Of a DNA stretch of 64,000 nucleotides, positions 35,170 to 43,616 are shown in pieces. Position 1 is the stretch's first letter. Each line of letters starts with the position of its first letter. Below the pieces are notes generated by a model, which was not told the origin of the DNA, made no database searches, and saw only the letters and a program-made list of their open reading frames with translations. The translations under genes were made by a program, and so were the position numbers. Source of the DNA: Plantactinospora sp. BC1 (GTDB lineage Bacteria; Actinomycetota; Actinomycetes; Mycobacteriales; Micromonosporaceae); NCBI RefSeq assembly GCF_003030345.1, contig NZ_CP028158.1:1364001-1428000 (forward strand). The letters are read 5' to 3'.

Positions 35170-36252
35170 TTGTCTTCACTCGACCACACCGTCGACCCGC
35201 AATTCGCGCGGGTGTCGGTCATCGTCCCGAACTACAACAAGGAAAAGACCCTCCGGGCCTGTCTCGCCGCGGTCTACGCGCAGACCCGCCCGCCGGCCGA
35301 GGTGATCGTCGTCGACGACGCGAGTACCGACCGGTCGCGGCAGATCGCGGCCGAGTTCCCCTGCACCGTACTGGCGTTCCCGGCCAACCGGGGCGTCTCG
35401 GCGGCGAGGAACGCCGGTGCCGCCCGAGCCGGCGGTGACCTGCTCTTCTTCGTCGACTCGGACATCGCGCTGGCGCCCGACGCGGTGGCCGGGGCGGTGG
35501 CGGAACTGCGGGCCCATCCGGGCTGCGGCGTGGTGCAGGGGATCTACGACCTGACGCCGCTCTTCCCGGACGGGCCGGTCGAGTCCTACAAGACGCTCTT
35601 CGAACACTTCTGGCGGCGCCGCGACGTCGGGGTCACCGCGATCACCATGTTCGCGCTCACCGCCGTTCCCCGGGCGGTCTTCGAGCTGGTGGGCGGCTTC
35701 GACGAACGGCTGCGGGACGCCGAGGACGTCGAGTTCGGCACCCGCCTGCCGGCGTCGTACGAGATCCGCACCAGCGACCGGGTGGTGGGCCGGCACGACG
35801 ACGTGGACCGGCTGGGGCCGTACCTGTCGGAGCACTTCCGCCGAGCCCGCACGTACGCCGGAGCGGTCGTCGCGGCGCGCTGGGCGCCCGGGTCGGCGAA
35901 GTCCGATGTGGATCAGGCTGAGCGGCGGGCGCCGCACCGGATCGACCTCGGCTCGGTCGTCGGACTCTTCGGCAGCGCCCTCGCGGTGGCCGGGCTGCCG
36001 CTGGCCGCCTGGTCACCGTGGCTGCTGCCGGTGCCGCTGGCCGGGCTGGTCGCCTTCCTCGGCGCGGACCGGGCGCTGCTCGGGTTCGCACTGCGGCAGC
36101 GCGGGCCGGGCTTCCTGCTCTTCGCCACCGGGATGCGGTTCCTGACCCACCTGACCGAGTTCACCGGGCTGGCGCTCGGGCTGGGCCGGGCCCTGCTCCG
36201 GCGTCCCCGGCCCGGCCGGGTCGCCCCGCTGGCCCCGGAGTCGACCCGGTGA
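35170..36252 (+). CDS. Family 2 glycosyltransferase with membrane tail (GT2-A)
   Basis: Membrane-tethered GT2, 360 residues, starting at TTG 35170 behind AAAGGGGGTGA. The catalytic domain has VSVIVPNYNKEKTLRACLAA, VIVVDDASTD, the metal-binding FFVDSD and the base motif DAEDVEFGTR; two or three hydrophobic helices follow (about 255-330). It is a close paralogue of the gene at 39972 (shared KTLRACLAAVYAQ, EVIVVDDASTD, AAEFPC). The stop overlaps the next gene as GTGA. Donor and acceptor are unknown. Confidence 0.9.
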   Translation: MSSLDHTVDPQFARVSVIVPNYNKEKTLRACLAAVYAQTRPPAEVIVVDDASTDRSRQIAAEFPCTVLAFPANRGVSAARNAGAARAGGDLLFFVDSDIALAPDAVAGAVAELRAHPGCGVVQGIYDLTPLFPDGPVESYKTLFEHFWRRRDVGVTAITMFALTAVPRAVFELVGGFDERLRDAEDVEFGTRLPASYEIRTSDRVVGRHDDVDRLGPYLSEHFRRARTYAGAVVAARWAPGSAKSDVDQAERRAPHRIDLGSVVGLFGSALAVAGLPLAAWSPWLLPVPLAGLVAFLGADRALLGFALRQRGPGFLLFATGMRFLTHLTEFTGLALGLGRALLRRPRPGRVAPLAPESTR

Positions 36253-37340
36253 CCCGCCCACCCGGCCCAACCCCCTCGACCCGCCCCACCGGCCAGACCG
36301 GCTCGGTCGACCGGGCTGGCCGGGGTCGGCTGGGCGCGGTGGTCGAGGCGGTGCAGCGCGCGATCGGGCGGCGGCCCGGCTGGTGGCGACGGGTCAACCA
36401 ACTGCTGGTCGTGGTCTTCGTGCTGGCCCTGACGGCCGGGCTGGTGCTGTTCCTGCGGGACCAGGACTGGACACCGGTCCGGGCGCTGGCGCAGCGGCTC
36501 GACCCGGTCCAGGTCGGACTGGTACTCGGCGGTGCGCTGCTGGTCAACTCGGTCGGGCTGCTGCTCGGGTACCACTCCTGGCAGGCGCTCTTCGTCGACC
36601 TCGGTGCGGCGGTGGACCGGTGGACCGCCGCCCGGTTGTTCTTCGTCGGCTTCCTCGCCAAGTTCGTCCCGGGCCGGTTCGTCGCGCTGCCGGTACTGCT
36701 CCGGATGGGTAAGGAGATCAACGTCGGGGCGGTACGGCTCGCGGGGGTCTTCGGACTCAGCTGGGTGGTGGTGGCGCTGACCGGGATGACCGTCGGCCTC
36801 GCGGCCGGGCCGGCGGTACTGGACCGGGCGACCGGCTGGATGCTGCTCGCCGTACTGCCGCTGGTGGCGCTCTTCGTCCGCCCGGACCTGCTCAACCGGG
36901 GGCTTGCCGGGACGGCGCGACTGTTGCGCCGGCCACCGCCGCAGGTGAGCGCGTCCCGGGCCGGCGTCCGGCGGGCGATCACCACGCAGTCGCTCTCCTG
37001 GGTGGTCTCCGGGCACCACCTCTGGCTGCTGGCGGTGACGGCCGGCGCCCCGCCGCTGCGCTCCTACCTGGTCTGTGTGGCCGGTTTCGCCGCCGCCACC
37101 GTGGCCGGGTTGCTGGTGATGGTCGTCCCGGACGGGCTGGGCGTCCGGGAGGCGGTGCTGATGGTGGGGCTGTCGACCGTGATGCCGGTGTCGGTGGCCG
37201 CCCCGGTGGTGCTGACCAGCCGGCTGGTCTGCGCACTCAGCGAGGTCGCGGTCGGCGCGGGCGGGCTGCTGCTCGCCCAGTACGTCCACCGGCGCCGGCT
37301 CGGCCCTCGCGGTGGTGCCGACCCCGCACTGACCGGCTGA
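36249..37340 (+). CDS. Integral membrane protein, lysylphosphatidylglycerol synthase TM / flippase-like
   Basis: Polytopic membrane protein of 363 residues with about eight hydrophobic segments, matching the YbhN/AglD-like LPG_synthase_TM family: LVNSVGLLLGYHSWQALF, FFVGFLAKFVPGRF and the late GLLVMVVPDGLGVREA loop. Relatives move or flip lipid-linked molecules or sit beside glycosyltransferases. GTG 36249 overlaps the GT2 stop, so the two are probably made as a pair. About 35 N-terminal residues are Pro/Thr-rich. Confidence 0.85.
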   Translation: MTRPPGPTPSTRPTGQTGSVDRAGRGRLGAVVEAVQRAIGRRPGWWRRVNQLLVVVFVLALTAGLVLFLRDQDWTPVRALAQRLDPVQVGLVLGGALLVNSVGLLLGYHSWQALFVDLGAAVDRWTAARLFFVGFLAKFVPGRFVALPVLLRMGKEINVGAVRLAGVFGLSWVVVALTGMTVGLAAGPAVLDRATGWMLLAVLPLVALFVRPDLLNRGLAGTARLLRRPPPQVSASRAGVRRAITTQSLSWVVSGHHLWLLAVTAGAPPLRSYLVCVAGFAAATVAGLLVMVVPDGLGVREAVLMVGLSTVMPVSVAAPVVLTSRLVCALSEVAVGAGGLLLAQYVHRRRLGPRGGADPALTG

Positions 37341-37422
37341 CCCGGATCCCGTTCCCGCCGGTCGTCCGGCCAGCCAGTCGGAAAGCGTCGTCGTTCCCGG
37401 AAACCGCCGGGATCCCGTCCAG

Positions 37423-37452
37423 GTCGAGAAATGATCGCGTCCACGTCGAGAA
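37423..37452 (+). promoter_or_regulatory. Direct repeats spaced 22 bp, possible SARP box
   Basis: GTCGAGAA at 37423-37430 and again at 37445-37452, each preceded by GTCCA(G/C). The 22-bp spacing equals two helical turns. SARP activators bind direct heptamers containing TCGA with 11- or 22-bp periodicity, and a SARP gene lies 800 bp downstream. The repeats end 14 bp before the ATG at 37466, which is very close for an activator site. Confidence 0.4.
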
Positions 37453-37465
37453 TGTCGGTGACACC

Positions 37466-38266
37466 ATGTCGAATGCGTTGGTCCGTGCGGTGGCACGGCT
37501 GATCCGAGTCCCGGTACGGGTACTCGTCCGAGCCAATCCCAGGATCAACAGGGCGTGGTGGAACGTCCAGTACGCCCTGGGGTTCTGGCGCTATCTCGAC
37601 GACATGTCCGACGGGGACATGCCGCTGTCACTGATCGAGAGCTGGGCGCCCCGACCGGCGATTCTGGACCTGGGTTGCGGCACCAGTGCCAACCTGCCGC
37701 TGACGCCGGGTCGATACCGGCACTACCACGGTGTCGACCTCAGTTCCCGGGCGATCGAGGCGGCCCGGGCCCTGGACCGGCCGGACACCACGTTCGAGGT
37801 GGCCGACATCCGCACCTTCGACACGACGCACCGGTACGACGCGATCCTGCTCCGTGAGGTCGTCTACTACCTGACCGAGACCGAGGCCGCCGAACTGCTG
37901 CGGCGGCTGCCCGCGATGCTGACGCCCCGGGGCCGGATCGTCGTGCAGATCTACGACGAGGCCCCGGCCGAGGAGTTCGCCCGGATCGTCCGGGCCTGCG
38001 GCCTCTCGGTCGCCGAGGAGGTCCCCGCGCGCCTCGGGGACGATCCTGCCGGTGCCTTCTTCGTGCTGACCGGTCAGGAGGGGATGGAGCGGGCCGATGG
38101 CACCGGGCGCGGCGGATCCGCCGGGTTGGATTCCGCCGAGCCGGCCATCGAGCCGGGTCACGCCGGGCCGGGTCGCGCCCCCTCGGGCGACTCCCGGTCG
38201 GGTGACGCCGAGCCGGTCGCCGGGATCAGACCGGGACCCGCCGCTCCCACCACGGCCGCACGGTGA
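37466..38266 (+). CDS. SAM-dependent methyltransferase with disordered tail
   Basis: Methyltransferase of 266 residues. Motif I is ILDLGCGTSANLPL (about 66-79), followed by HGVDLSSRAIEAAR and DAILLREVVYYL. The last about 60 residues are Gly/Pro/Ser/Ala-rich and probably disordered. Its 3' end overlaps the converging SARP gene by 41 bp. In this locus methylation of a sugar or lipid carrier is conceivable, but the substrate is not visible. Confidence 0.85.
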   Translation: MSNALVRAVARLIRVPVRVLVRANPRINRAWWNVQYALGFWRYLDDMSDGDMPLSLIESWAPRPAILDLGCGTSANLPLTPGRYRHYHGVDLSSRAIEAARALDRPDTTFEVADIRTFDTTHRYDAILLREVVYYLTETEAAELLRRLPAMLTPRGRIVVQIYDEAPAEEFARIVRACGLSVAEEVPARLGDDPAGAFFVLTGQEGMERADGTGRGGSAGLDSAEPAIEPGHAGPGRAPSGDSRSGDAEPVAGIRPGPAAPTTAAR

Positions 38267-39032
38267 CGGGTTCGCTGCGCAGCAGCCGCCGGTGCAGGTC
38301 CTGGAGCCGGTGTCCCGGCTCCACCCCGAGCCGGTCGGCCAGGGTGATCCGGGCGTCCTCGAAGGCGGTCAGCGCCTCGGCCCGCCGCGACGTCTGGCCG
38401 AGGACCACCAGCAGCAGTTCCCAGAGCCGCTCCCGCATCGGCTGCTCGGCGAGCATGCAGCGCAGCTCGGAGACGAGGTTCTCCACGTCGCCGAGGAGCA
38501 GCCGTACCCCGGTGGCCTCCTCCACCGCGTCCTGCCGCAGCTCGGTGAGACGGATCCGTTCCGCCTCGGCCAGCGGCCCCGTCGCCTCCTGGAGCGCCAG
38601 GCCGGACCAGCGGGACAGCGCCTGCTGGAAACAGTCGAGCGCCCGGGACAGCTCGCCCTGGGCCCGGGCCGCCCGGGCCACCCTGACGTCGTGCTCGAAC
38701 CGGGTGACGTCGACGGCGACCGCCGGGACGTCGAGGGTGTATCCCGGGCGGGTGGACCGGAGTACCCGGGCCAGTGCCGGCGGCCGGCCCGGATGCTCCA
38801 GCACCCGGCGCAGCCGGCCGATGTAGGTGTGCACCATGTTCTCCACCGAATCGGGCCGGCGCCCGTTCCAGATCGCGTCGACGATCTGCGGCACCGACAT
38901 CACCATCCCGCAGCGCAGTGCCAGCACGGCGAGCACCTCCCGCTGCCGGGGAGTGCCCAGGTAGAGGTTGGTACCGCCCCGCTCGGCCCGGATCGGACCG
39001 AGCAGCAGGATCTTCAGGTCGTCTTCCGACAT
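38226..39032 (-). CDS. SARP family regulator (OmpR-HTH + BTAD)
   Basis: Short SARP of 268 residues: winged helix (about 8-95; VPQIVDAIWNGRRPDSVENM) and bacterial transcriptional activation domain (about 100-250), without ATPase or TPR modules. ATG 39032 has AGGGGG at good spacing; GTG 39038 is an alternative. SARPs activate pathway-specific operons. Its position in the middle of the glycosyltransferase locus makes that locus its likely target. Confidence 0.9.
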   Translation of the reverse strand: MSEDDLKILLLGPIRAERGGTNLYLGTPRQREVLAVLALRCGMVMSVPQIVDAIWNGRRPDSVENMVHTYIGRLRRVLEHPGRPPALARVLRSTRPGYTLDVPAVAVDVTRFEHDVRVARAARAQGELSRALDCFQQALSRWSGLALQEATGPLAEAERIRLTELRQDAVEEATGVRLLLGDVENLVSELRCMLAEQPMRERLWELLLVVLGQTSRRAEALTAFEDARITLADRLGVEPGHRLQDLHRRLLRSEPVTVRPWWERRVPV

Positions 39033-39124
39033 CTTCACTTCCCCCTAGAGAGGCATCGCTGCTTCCCCCCGCACGGCCGGGCCACGCTGCCCGACGTCGT
39101 CGTACGCGAAACGGCACGTCGTCA

Positions 39125-39841
39125 CTACCGGTCGGCACCGGGTACGACGAACCGCAGTCCCCGGTCGAGCAACCGGGGAAGTACGGTTTCCAGGGCTGCC
39201 ACGGTCTGCGACCGGTCGCCGCCGCCGTCGTGGCAGAGCAGGACGTGCCCGGGCCGGCACCGGGACAGCCGCCGGACGATCCGGTCCACCCCCGGGCTGC
39301 GCCAGTCGCTCGGGTTGACCGTCCAGTCCACCGGCACCAGGCCGAGGTCGGCGGTGGTCCGCAGTACCGTCGACGACCAGTTGCCGCCCGGTGCGCGGAA
39401 CAGCCGGGGCGTGGTCCCGGCGGCGTCCTCGATCTGTCGCTGCGCCGCCACGATCTCGCTACGCAGCCGCGGCGCGGGCAGCGCGGCGAACGGCTGCGGA
39501 TGCGTCATCGAGTGGTTGCCGACCAGGTGTCCGGCGTCGCGGATCCGGCGGGCCAGCCCGGGGTGTTCGGCGACCCGGGCACCGATCAGGAAGAAGGTGG
39601 CCCGGACCCGGTGCCGGTCGAGCAGGTCCAGGATCCGGGGCGTCCACTCGGGATGCGGCCCGTCGTCGACGGTGAGTGCCACGCTCTGCCCGGCCACCCC
39701 GAAGACCGGCCGGTGTCCGTCGCCGAGCATCGGCCGGCGGCACCGGAACTGCTGTGCCCGGAGCGCGAACAACAGGTAGTGCAACGCCTGGGCCGACAGG
39801 TACGGCCAGGAGATCCGCCCGGTGCCCGGCTGCCCGGTCAT
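39125..39841 (-). CDS. Polysaccharide deacetylase (NodB domain)
   Basis: Carbohydrate esterase family 4 protein, 238 residues. The NodB motifs are visible: catalytic base and metal Asp in VALTVDDGPHP, His ligands in GNHSMTHPQPF, RAPGGNWS and the late HVLLCHDGGG. A weakly hydrophobic N-terminus (ALHYLLFAL) gives no clear signal peptide. It would N-deacetylate an acetamido sugar of a lipid-linked or polymeric glycan. The start overlaps the 45-residue ORF as ATGA. Confidence 0.9.
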   Translation of the reverse strand: MTGQPGTGRISWPYLSAQALHYLLFALRAQQFRCRRPMLGDGHRPVFGVAGQSVALTVDDGPHPEWTPRILDLLDRHRVRATFFLIGARVAEHPGLARRIRDAGHLVGNHSMTHPQPFAALPAPRLRSEIVAAQRQIEDAAGTTPRLFRAPGGNWSSTVLRTTADLGLVPVDWTVNPSDWRSPGVDRIVRRLSRCRPGHVLLCHDGGGDRSQTVAALETVLPRLLDRGLRFVVPGADR

Positions 39842-39975
39842 CGCCGGCCCGCCTCGTCCGGGCCGGGGTTCCGCCGGAGGCTCGCCGCGTCCGGGTTCAG
39901 CCGCTCCACCCGGGCCGGGACCTCGTCGACGCCGATCTCCGGGAGGCGCCCCCGGCCACCGATCGGCCCGCTCAT
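39838..39975 (-). CDS. 45-residue ORF coupled on both sides
   Basis: A short ORF from ATG 39975 to a stop at 39838 (MSGPIGGRGRLPEIGVDEVP at its start). Its start overlaps the GT2-B stop and its stop overlaps the deacetylase start, both as ATGA. The peptide is hydrophilic and has no motif I recognise. The double overlap argues for real translation; a leader serving only to couple ribosomes to the deacetylase is the alternative. Confidence 0.5.
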   Translation of the reverse strand: MSGPIGGRGRLPEIGVDEVPARVERLNPDAASLRRNPGPDEAGRR

Positions 39976-40973
39976 CGCGGCAATTTCGCGGCGGGCACCC
40001 GGGCCGGGCCGAAGTCCCGGTCCACCAGGTGCCGCAGCCCTCCGACGACGGCACCGGCCACGATGGTCACCTGGACGAGCAGGTGCACGGCGTAGAAGAA
40101 GGCGGCGAAGCCCGGGCCGCGGCGGCGCAGTACGAAGCGCAGCAGTCCCGGGTCGGCGGCGACGAAGAGCGCCAGCAGGACGAGTGGGACCGCGAGCAGC
40201 ACCGGGGCGTACAGCCCGAGCGGCAGGGTCAGCGGCACCAGGGCGGCGCTGAGCAGTCCGGCCGGGGTGTTGGCCCGGATCCCGGCCGGTCCGCGCTCGG
40301 CCCGGGCGACCGGGACGAGGAGCTGGGAGCGGCCGAACTGCTTGCGCAGCAGCCGACCCAGGTGGCTGTCGTCGTCGTGCCGGCAGACCACGGTGTCGGT
40401 CAGCACGATGCCGTAGCGGTCGCCCATCCGGTCGCCGATCTCGACGTCCTCGGAGGCGCGCAGCCGCTCGTCGAATCCGCCGACGTCGGCGAAGACCGCC
40501 CGGCGGATCAGGCAGACCGCGAAGAGGGTGGTGCGGACCCGGCCGACGTGGCGCAGCCGCCAGTAGTGGCCGTGCAGCAGCCGGTACGCCTCGACCGGGC
40601 CGTCGTCGTGCAGCGGCCGGAGCGCGTAGATGCCGTGTACGCAGGCGACGTCCGGCTCGGCGGTGAGGATCGCCAGCGCGTTGGCCAGGGCGTCGGGCTC
40701 GGGGGCGCAGTCGGAGTCGACGAAGAAGAGCAGCTCGCCGACGCTGGCCCGGATGCCCCGGTTGCGGGCGGCCGCCGGCCCCGCGTTGCGGTCGGTGACC
40801 AGCAGCCGGCACGGAAACTCGGCGGCGATCTCCCGGGTGTCGTCGGTGCTGGCGTCGTCGACGACGATGACCTCGGTGACCGGGTGCCGTTGCGCGTAGA
40901 CGGCCGCCAGGCAGGCGCGGAGAGTCTTCGAGCCGTTGTGTACGGGGATGATGACCGACACCGTCGGCGACAT
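39972..40973 (-). CDS. Family 2 glycosyltransferase with membrane tail (GT2-B)
   Basis: GT2 of 333 residues. VSVIIPVHNGSKTLRACLAA, VIVVDDASTD, FFVDSDCAPEPD and the base motif ASEDVEIGDR are intact; RHDDDSHLGRLLRKQFGRS follows, then two or three membrane helices (about 230-315). ATG 40973 with AGGTGGG is preferred over GTG 40979. It is the closest relative of GT2-A at 35170. It leads an operon with the 45-residue ORF and the deacetylase. Confidence 0.9.
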   Translation of the reverse strand: MSPTVSVIIPVHNGSKTLRACLAAVYAQRHPVTEVIVVDDASTDDTREIAAEFPCRLLVTDRNAGPAAARNRGIRASVGELLFFVDSDCAPEPDALANALAILTAEPDVACVHGIYALRPLHDDGPVEAYRLLHGHYWRLRHVGRVRTTLFAVCLIRRAVFADVGGFDERLRASEDVEIGDRMGDRYGIVLTDTVVCRHDDDSHLGRLLRKQFGRSQLLVPVARAERGPAGIRANTPAGLLSAALVPLTLPLGLYAPVLLAVPLVLLALFVAADPGLLRFVLRRRGPGFAAFFYAVHLLVQVTIVAGAVVGGLRHLVDRDFGPARVPAAKLPR

Positions 40974-41054
40974 GTTCACCCACCTCAGCGGGATTGCGGG
41001 ACAACCGTCAGGGACATTGACATTACGAGATCTACTCCGTCGCGACCAAGCTAT

Positions 41055-41073
41055 CCAGTCGGTTGTCGACTGG
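41055..41073. promoter_or_regulatory. Inverted repeat in the divergent GT2-B / aminotransferase promoter region
   Basis: CCAGTCG-GTTGT-CGACTGG, a perfect 7-5-7 palindrome, 80 bp from each of the two divergent start codons (40973 and 41153), in a comparatively AT-rich region. Well placed to control both operons. Confidence 0.5.
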
Positions 41074-41152
41074 CAAGCGTTGCCTTACGTAGTCAAGGTT
41101 GCGTCCAGCACCGATCCAGAGAAGATCCCGTACCAATCGATAGCGTCACGAC

Positions 41153-42565
41153 ATGCCCAATCTGGTCAGCCTGTCCGATTGCGATCGACTCACCGTTCGC
41201 GAGGTGCACGACCTCTATCGTCGTTACGTCAACGCGAGCCAGGTCAGCCTGATGACCTCGTTCGGGTTCGGCCGGGAATTGGTCGACCACGCCGAAGGCG
41301 CACACCTGGTACTCCGCGACGGCCGTCGCGTCCTCGACCTCACCGGAGGCGTGGGCGTACTCAACCACGGTCACAACCATCCGCGCATCCTGGCCGCCCG
41401 GCAACGGTTCGCGGCTCAGCGGCGGATGGAGGTGCACAAGACGTACTTCTCGCCGTACCTGGCGGCGCTCGGGCACAACCTGGCCCAGCTCCTCCCCGGT
41501 GACCTGCGGATGTCCTTCCTGCCCAACTCGGGTGCGGAGGCGGTCGAGGGGGCGGTGAAGCTGGCGTACAAGTACCACGGCGGCCGGCGCGGCACGATCC
41601 TGCGGGCCGACTGCGGGTTCCACGGAAAGCTGCTGGGTTCGGGCGGGCTCACCGGACAACCCTCGTTCAGCTTTCCCACCATTCCCGGCATAGTTCCATT
41701 TACGTATGGGAATCTGGACTCCGTCCGGGAGGCGGTCCAGGCACATCCGGACGATGTCTACGCTCTCATCGTCGAGCCGTTCAGCGCCTCCACCGTGACT
41801 TGGTGCGACGAAGACTTCCTGCGTGGCATTCGGCAGCTCTGCGACCGGCACGACATCGTGCTCATCTTCGACGAGATCTACACCGGTTGGGGTAAGACCG
41901 GCAGTCTCTTCTACTTCATGCGGTATCCGGAGCTGGTCCCGGACGTCCTTACCACATCCAAGTCATTCGGCGGTGGAAAGTCATCGATTTCTGCATTCGT
42001 GGCGCGGGAAAGGGTGTTCCGGAAGGCGTACGACAACCTCACCGACGCGCTACTGCAGAGCACCAGCACCACCTACTACGGGATGGGCGAGGAGTGCGTC
42101 ACCGCGCTGGAGGCGATCAACATCGTGGTGGAGGACGACTACCCGGCCCGGGCCCGCGAGCTGGAGCGGGTACTCGAACCGGCGCTGAAGCGGCTGGCCA
42201 AGGAGTTCCCGGACGCGGTGGGCCGGGTGGCCGGGGCGGGCGCGCTCTGGGGCGTACAGATCGACGGCGGCCCGAAGATCCTCGACCTGGTGGCCCGGCT
42301 CGCCCCGGCCGGGATGGCCCGGGACCCGCGGTTCAAGGCGAAGCTGGTCACCTGCGCGGTGATCCAGGCGCTCTACCGGGACCACGACATCTTCACCTAC
42401 TACACCCTCAACGGCCGCAACCCGCTGATCCTCGGCCCGTCCCTGGTCACCGACCCGGCCGACGTGCAGCGCGCCTGCGACGCGCTCGGCGAGGTGCTGG
42501 AGCAGGGCCTGGCCAAGCTGGTCACCCGGTTCGTCGCGCAGAAGGTGGGGTCCGCGCTGTGGTGA
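41153..42565 (+). CDS. Class III PLP-dependent aminotransferase
   Basis: Fold-type I aminotransferase of 470 residues. The Schiff-base lysine is K270 (LTTSKSFGGG), the pyridine-nitrogen Asp is in LIFDEIYTGWGKTG, and FLPNSGAEAVEGAVKLA binds the PLP phosphate. Class III enzymes act on omega-amino groups or keto groups of many substrates. Neighbours (sugar epimerase, UbiA transferase, GT2s) suggest an amino-sugar or amino-polyol product, which is inference. It heads a six-gene operon to 47972 with 4-bp or GTG overlaps at nearly every junction. Confidence 0.9.
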   Translation: MPNLVSLSDCDRLTVREVHDLYRRYVNASQVSLMTSFGFGRELVDHAEGAHLVLRDGRRVLDLTGGVGVLNHGHNHPRILAARQRFAAQRRMEVHKTYFSPYLAALGHNLAQLLPGDLRMSFLPNSGAEAVEGAVKLAYKYHGGRRGTILRADCGFHGKLLGSGGLTGQPSFSFPTIPGIVPFTYGNLDSVREAVQAHPDDVYALIVEPFSASTVTWCDEDFLRGIRQLCDRHDIVLIFDEIYTGWGKTGSLFYFMRYPELVPDVLTTSKSFGGGKSSISAFVARERVFRKAYDNLTDALLQSTSTTYYGMGEECVTALEAINIVVEDDYPARARELERVLEPALKRLAKEFPDAVGRVAGAGALWGVQIDGGPKILDLVARLAPAGMARDPRFKAKLVTCAVIQALYRDHDIFTYYTLNGRNPLILGPSLVTDPADVQRACDALGEVLEQGLAKLVTRFVAQKVGSALW

Positions 42566-43578
42566 TCACCGTGACCGGGGCGGCCGGCATGCTCGGCTCC
42601 CGGCTCGTCGAGCGGCTGACCGCCGACGGGCACCGGGTGTGCGGGGTGGACCTGCGGCCGGATCCCGGCGTCACCGTGGTCGGCGACATCCGGGATCCGG
42701 CGGTGATGGCGCGGGCCACCGACGGCGCGACGGCGGTGCTGCACTGCGCGGCGGCGCTGCCCAGCTATCCGGCCGCCGAGATCCGCTCGATCATCGTGGA
42801 CGGCACCGGGAACGTGCTGCGGGCCGCCCGCAGAGCCGGGGTGGAGCGGGTGCTGCACGTCTCGTCGACCGCCGTCTACGGACTGCCCCGCCAGGTGCCG
42901 ACCCCGGAGGAGCACCCCCGGGAGCCGGTCGACACGTACAGCGCGGCGAAGGTGGCCGCCGAGGAGATCGCCGAACGGTACCGGGCCGACGGGCTCCCGG
43001 TCGCGATCCTGCGGCCGAAGACGTTTCTCGGGCCGGGCCGGATGGGACTCTTCGCGATGCTCTTCGAGTGGGCCGAGGAGGGCCGGAACTTTCCGGTACT
43101 CGGCCGCGGCGACGTGCGGATCCAGATGTTCGCCGTCGACGACCTGGTCGACGCGGTGCTGACCGTGCTGGCCGCACCCGACGAGGTGGCCAGCGACACC
43201 TACAACCTGGCCGCGGAACGGTTCCGTACTCTGCGCGAGGACTTCCAGGCGGTGCTGGACGCGGCCGGGCACGGCAAGCGGGTCGTCGGGATACCCGCCC
43301 GGCCCGCGCTGTTCGCCCTGGAGTTGCTGGAGCGCAGCCGGCTCTCCCCCGTCTACGGGCGGCTGCTGCACAAGCTCCGGTACGACTCCTACGTGAGCAT
43401 CGACAAGGCCGTCGAGCGACTGGGCTTCGCCCCGAAACTGTCCAACGAGGACGCGATCCTGCGCACCTACGAGTGGTGGCGCGCGGAACGCCACCTGACG
43501 CGTCCGTCCCGGGGCGGCCGGACCAGCCGAGACCCGTGGCGGCAGGGCGTGCTCTCCCTCGCGAAGATCTTCTTCTGA
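42562..43578 (+). CDS. NAD-dependent epimerase/dehydratase (extended SDR)
   Basis: Sugar-nucleotide-type extended SDR of 338 residues. The cofactor loop is TGAAGMLGSRL (residues 4-14), the catalytic pair is in YSAAK, and RPKTFLGPGRMG and FAVDDLVDAVL match the C-terminal substrate domain. GTG 42562 gives a GTGA overlap with the aminotransferase; GTG 42559 is an alternative. Donor sugar unknown. Confidence 0.9.
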   Translation: MITVTGAAGMLGSRLVERLTADGHRVCGVDLRPDPGVTVVGDIRDPAVMARATDGATAVLHCAAALPSYPAAEIRSIIVDGTGNVLRAARRAGVERVLHVSSTAVYGLPRQVPTPEEHPREPVDTYSAAKVAAEEIAERYRADGLPVAILRPKTFLGPGRMGLFAMLFEWAEEGRNFPVLGRGDVRIQMFAVDDLVDAVLTVLAAPDEVASDTYNLAAERFRTLREDFQAVLDAAGHGKRVVGIPARPALFALELLERSRLSPVYGRLLHKLRYDSYVSIDKAVERLGFAPKLSNEDAILRTYEWWRAERHLTRPSRGGRTSRDPWRQGVLSLAKIFF

Positions 43579-43616
43579 TCGGAGTCGAAGGTGTCTTTCT
43601 CTGAGCGGAACCGAGG

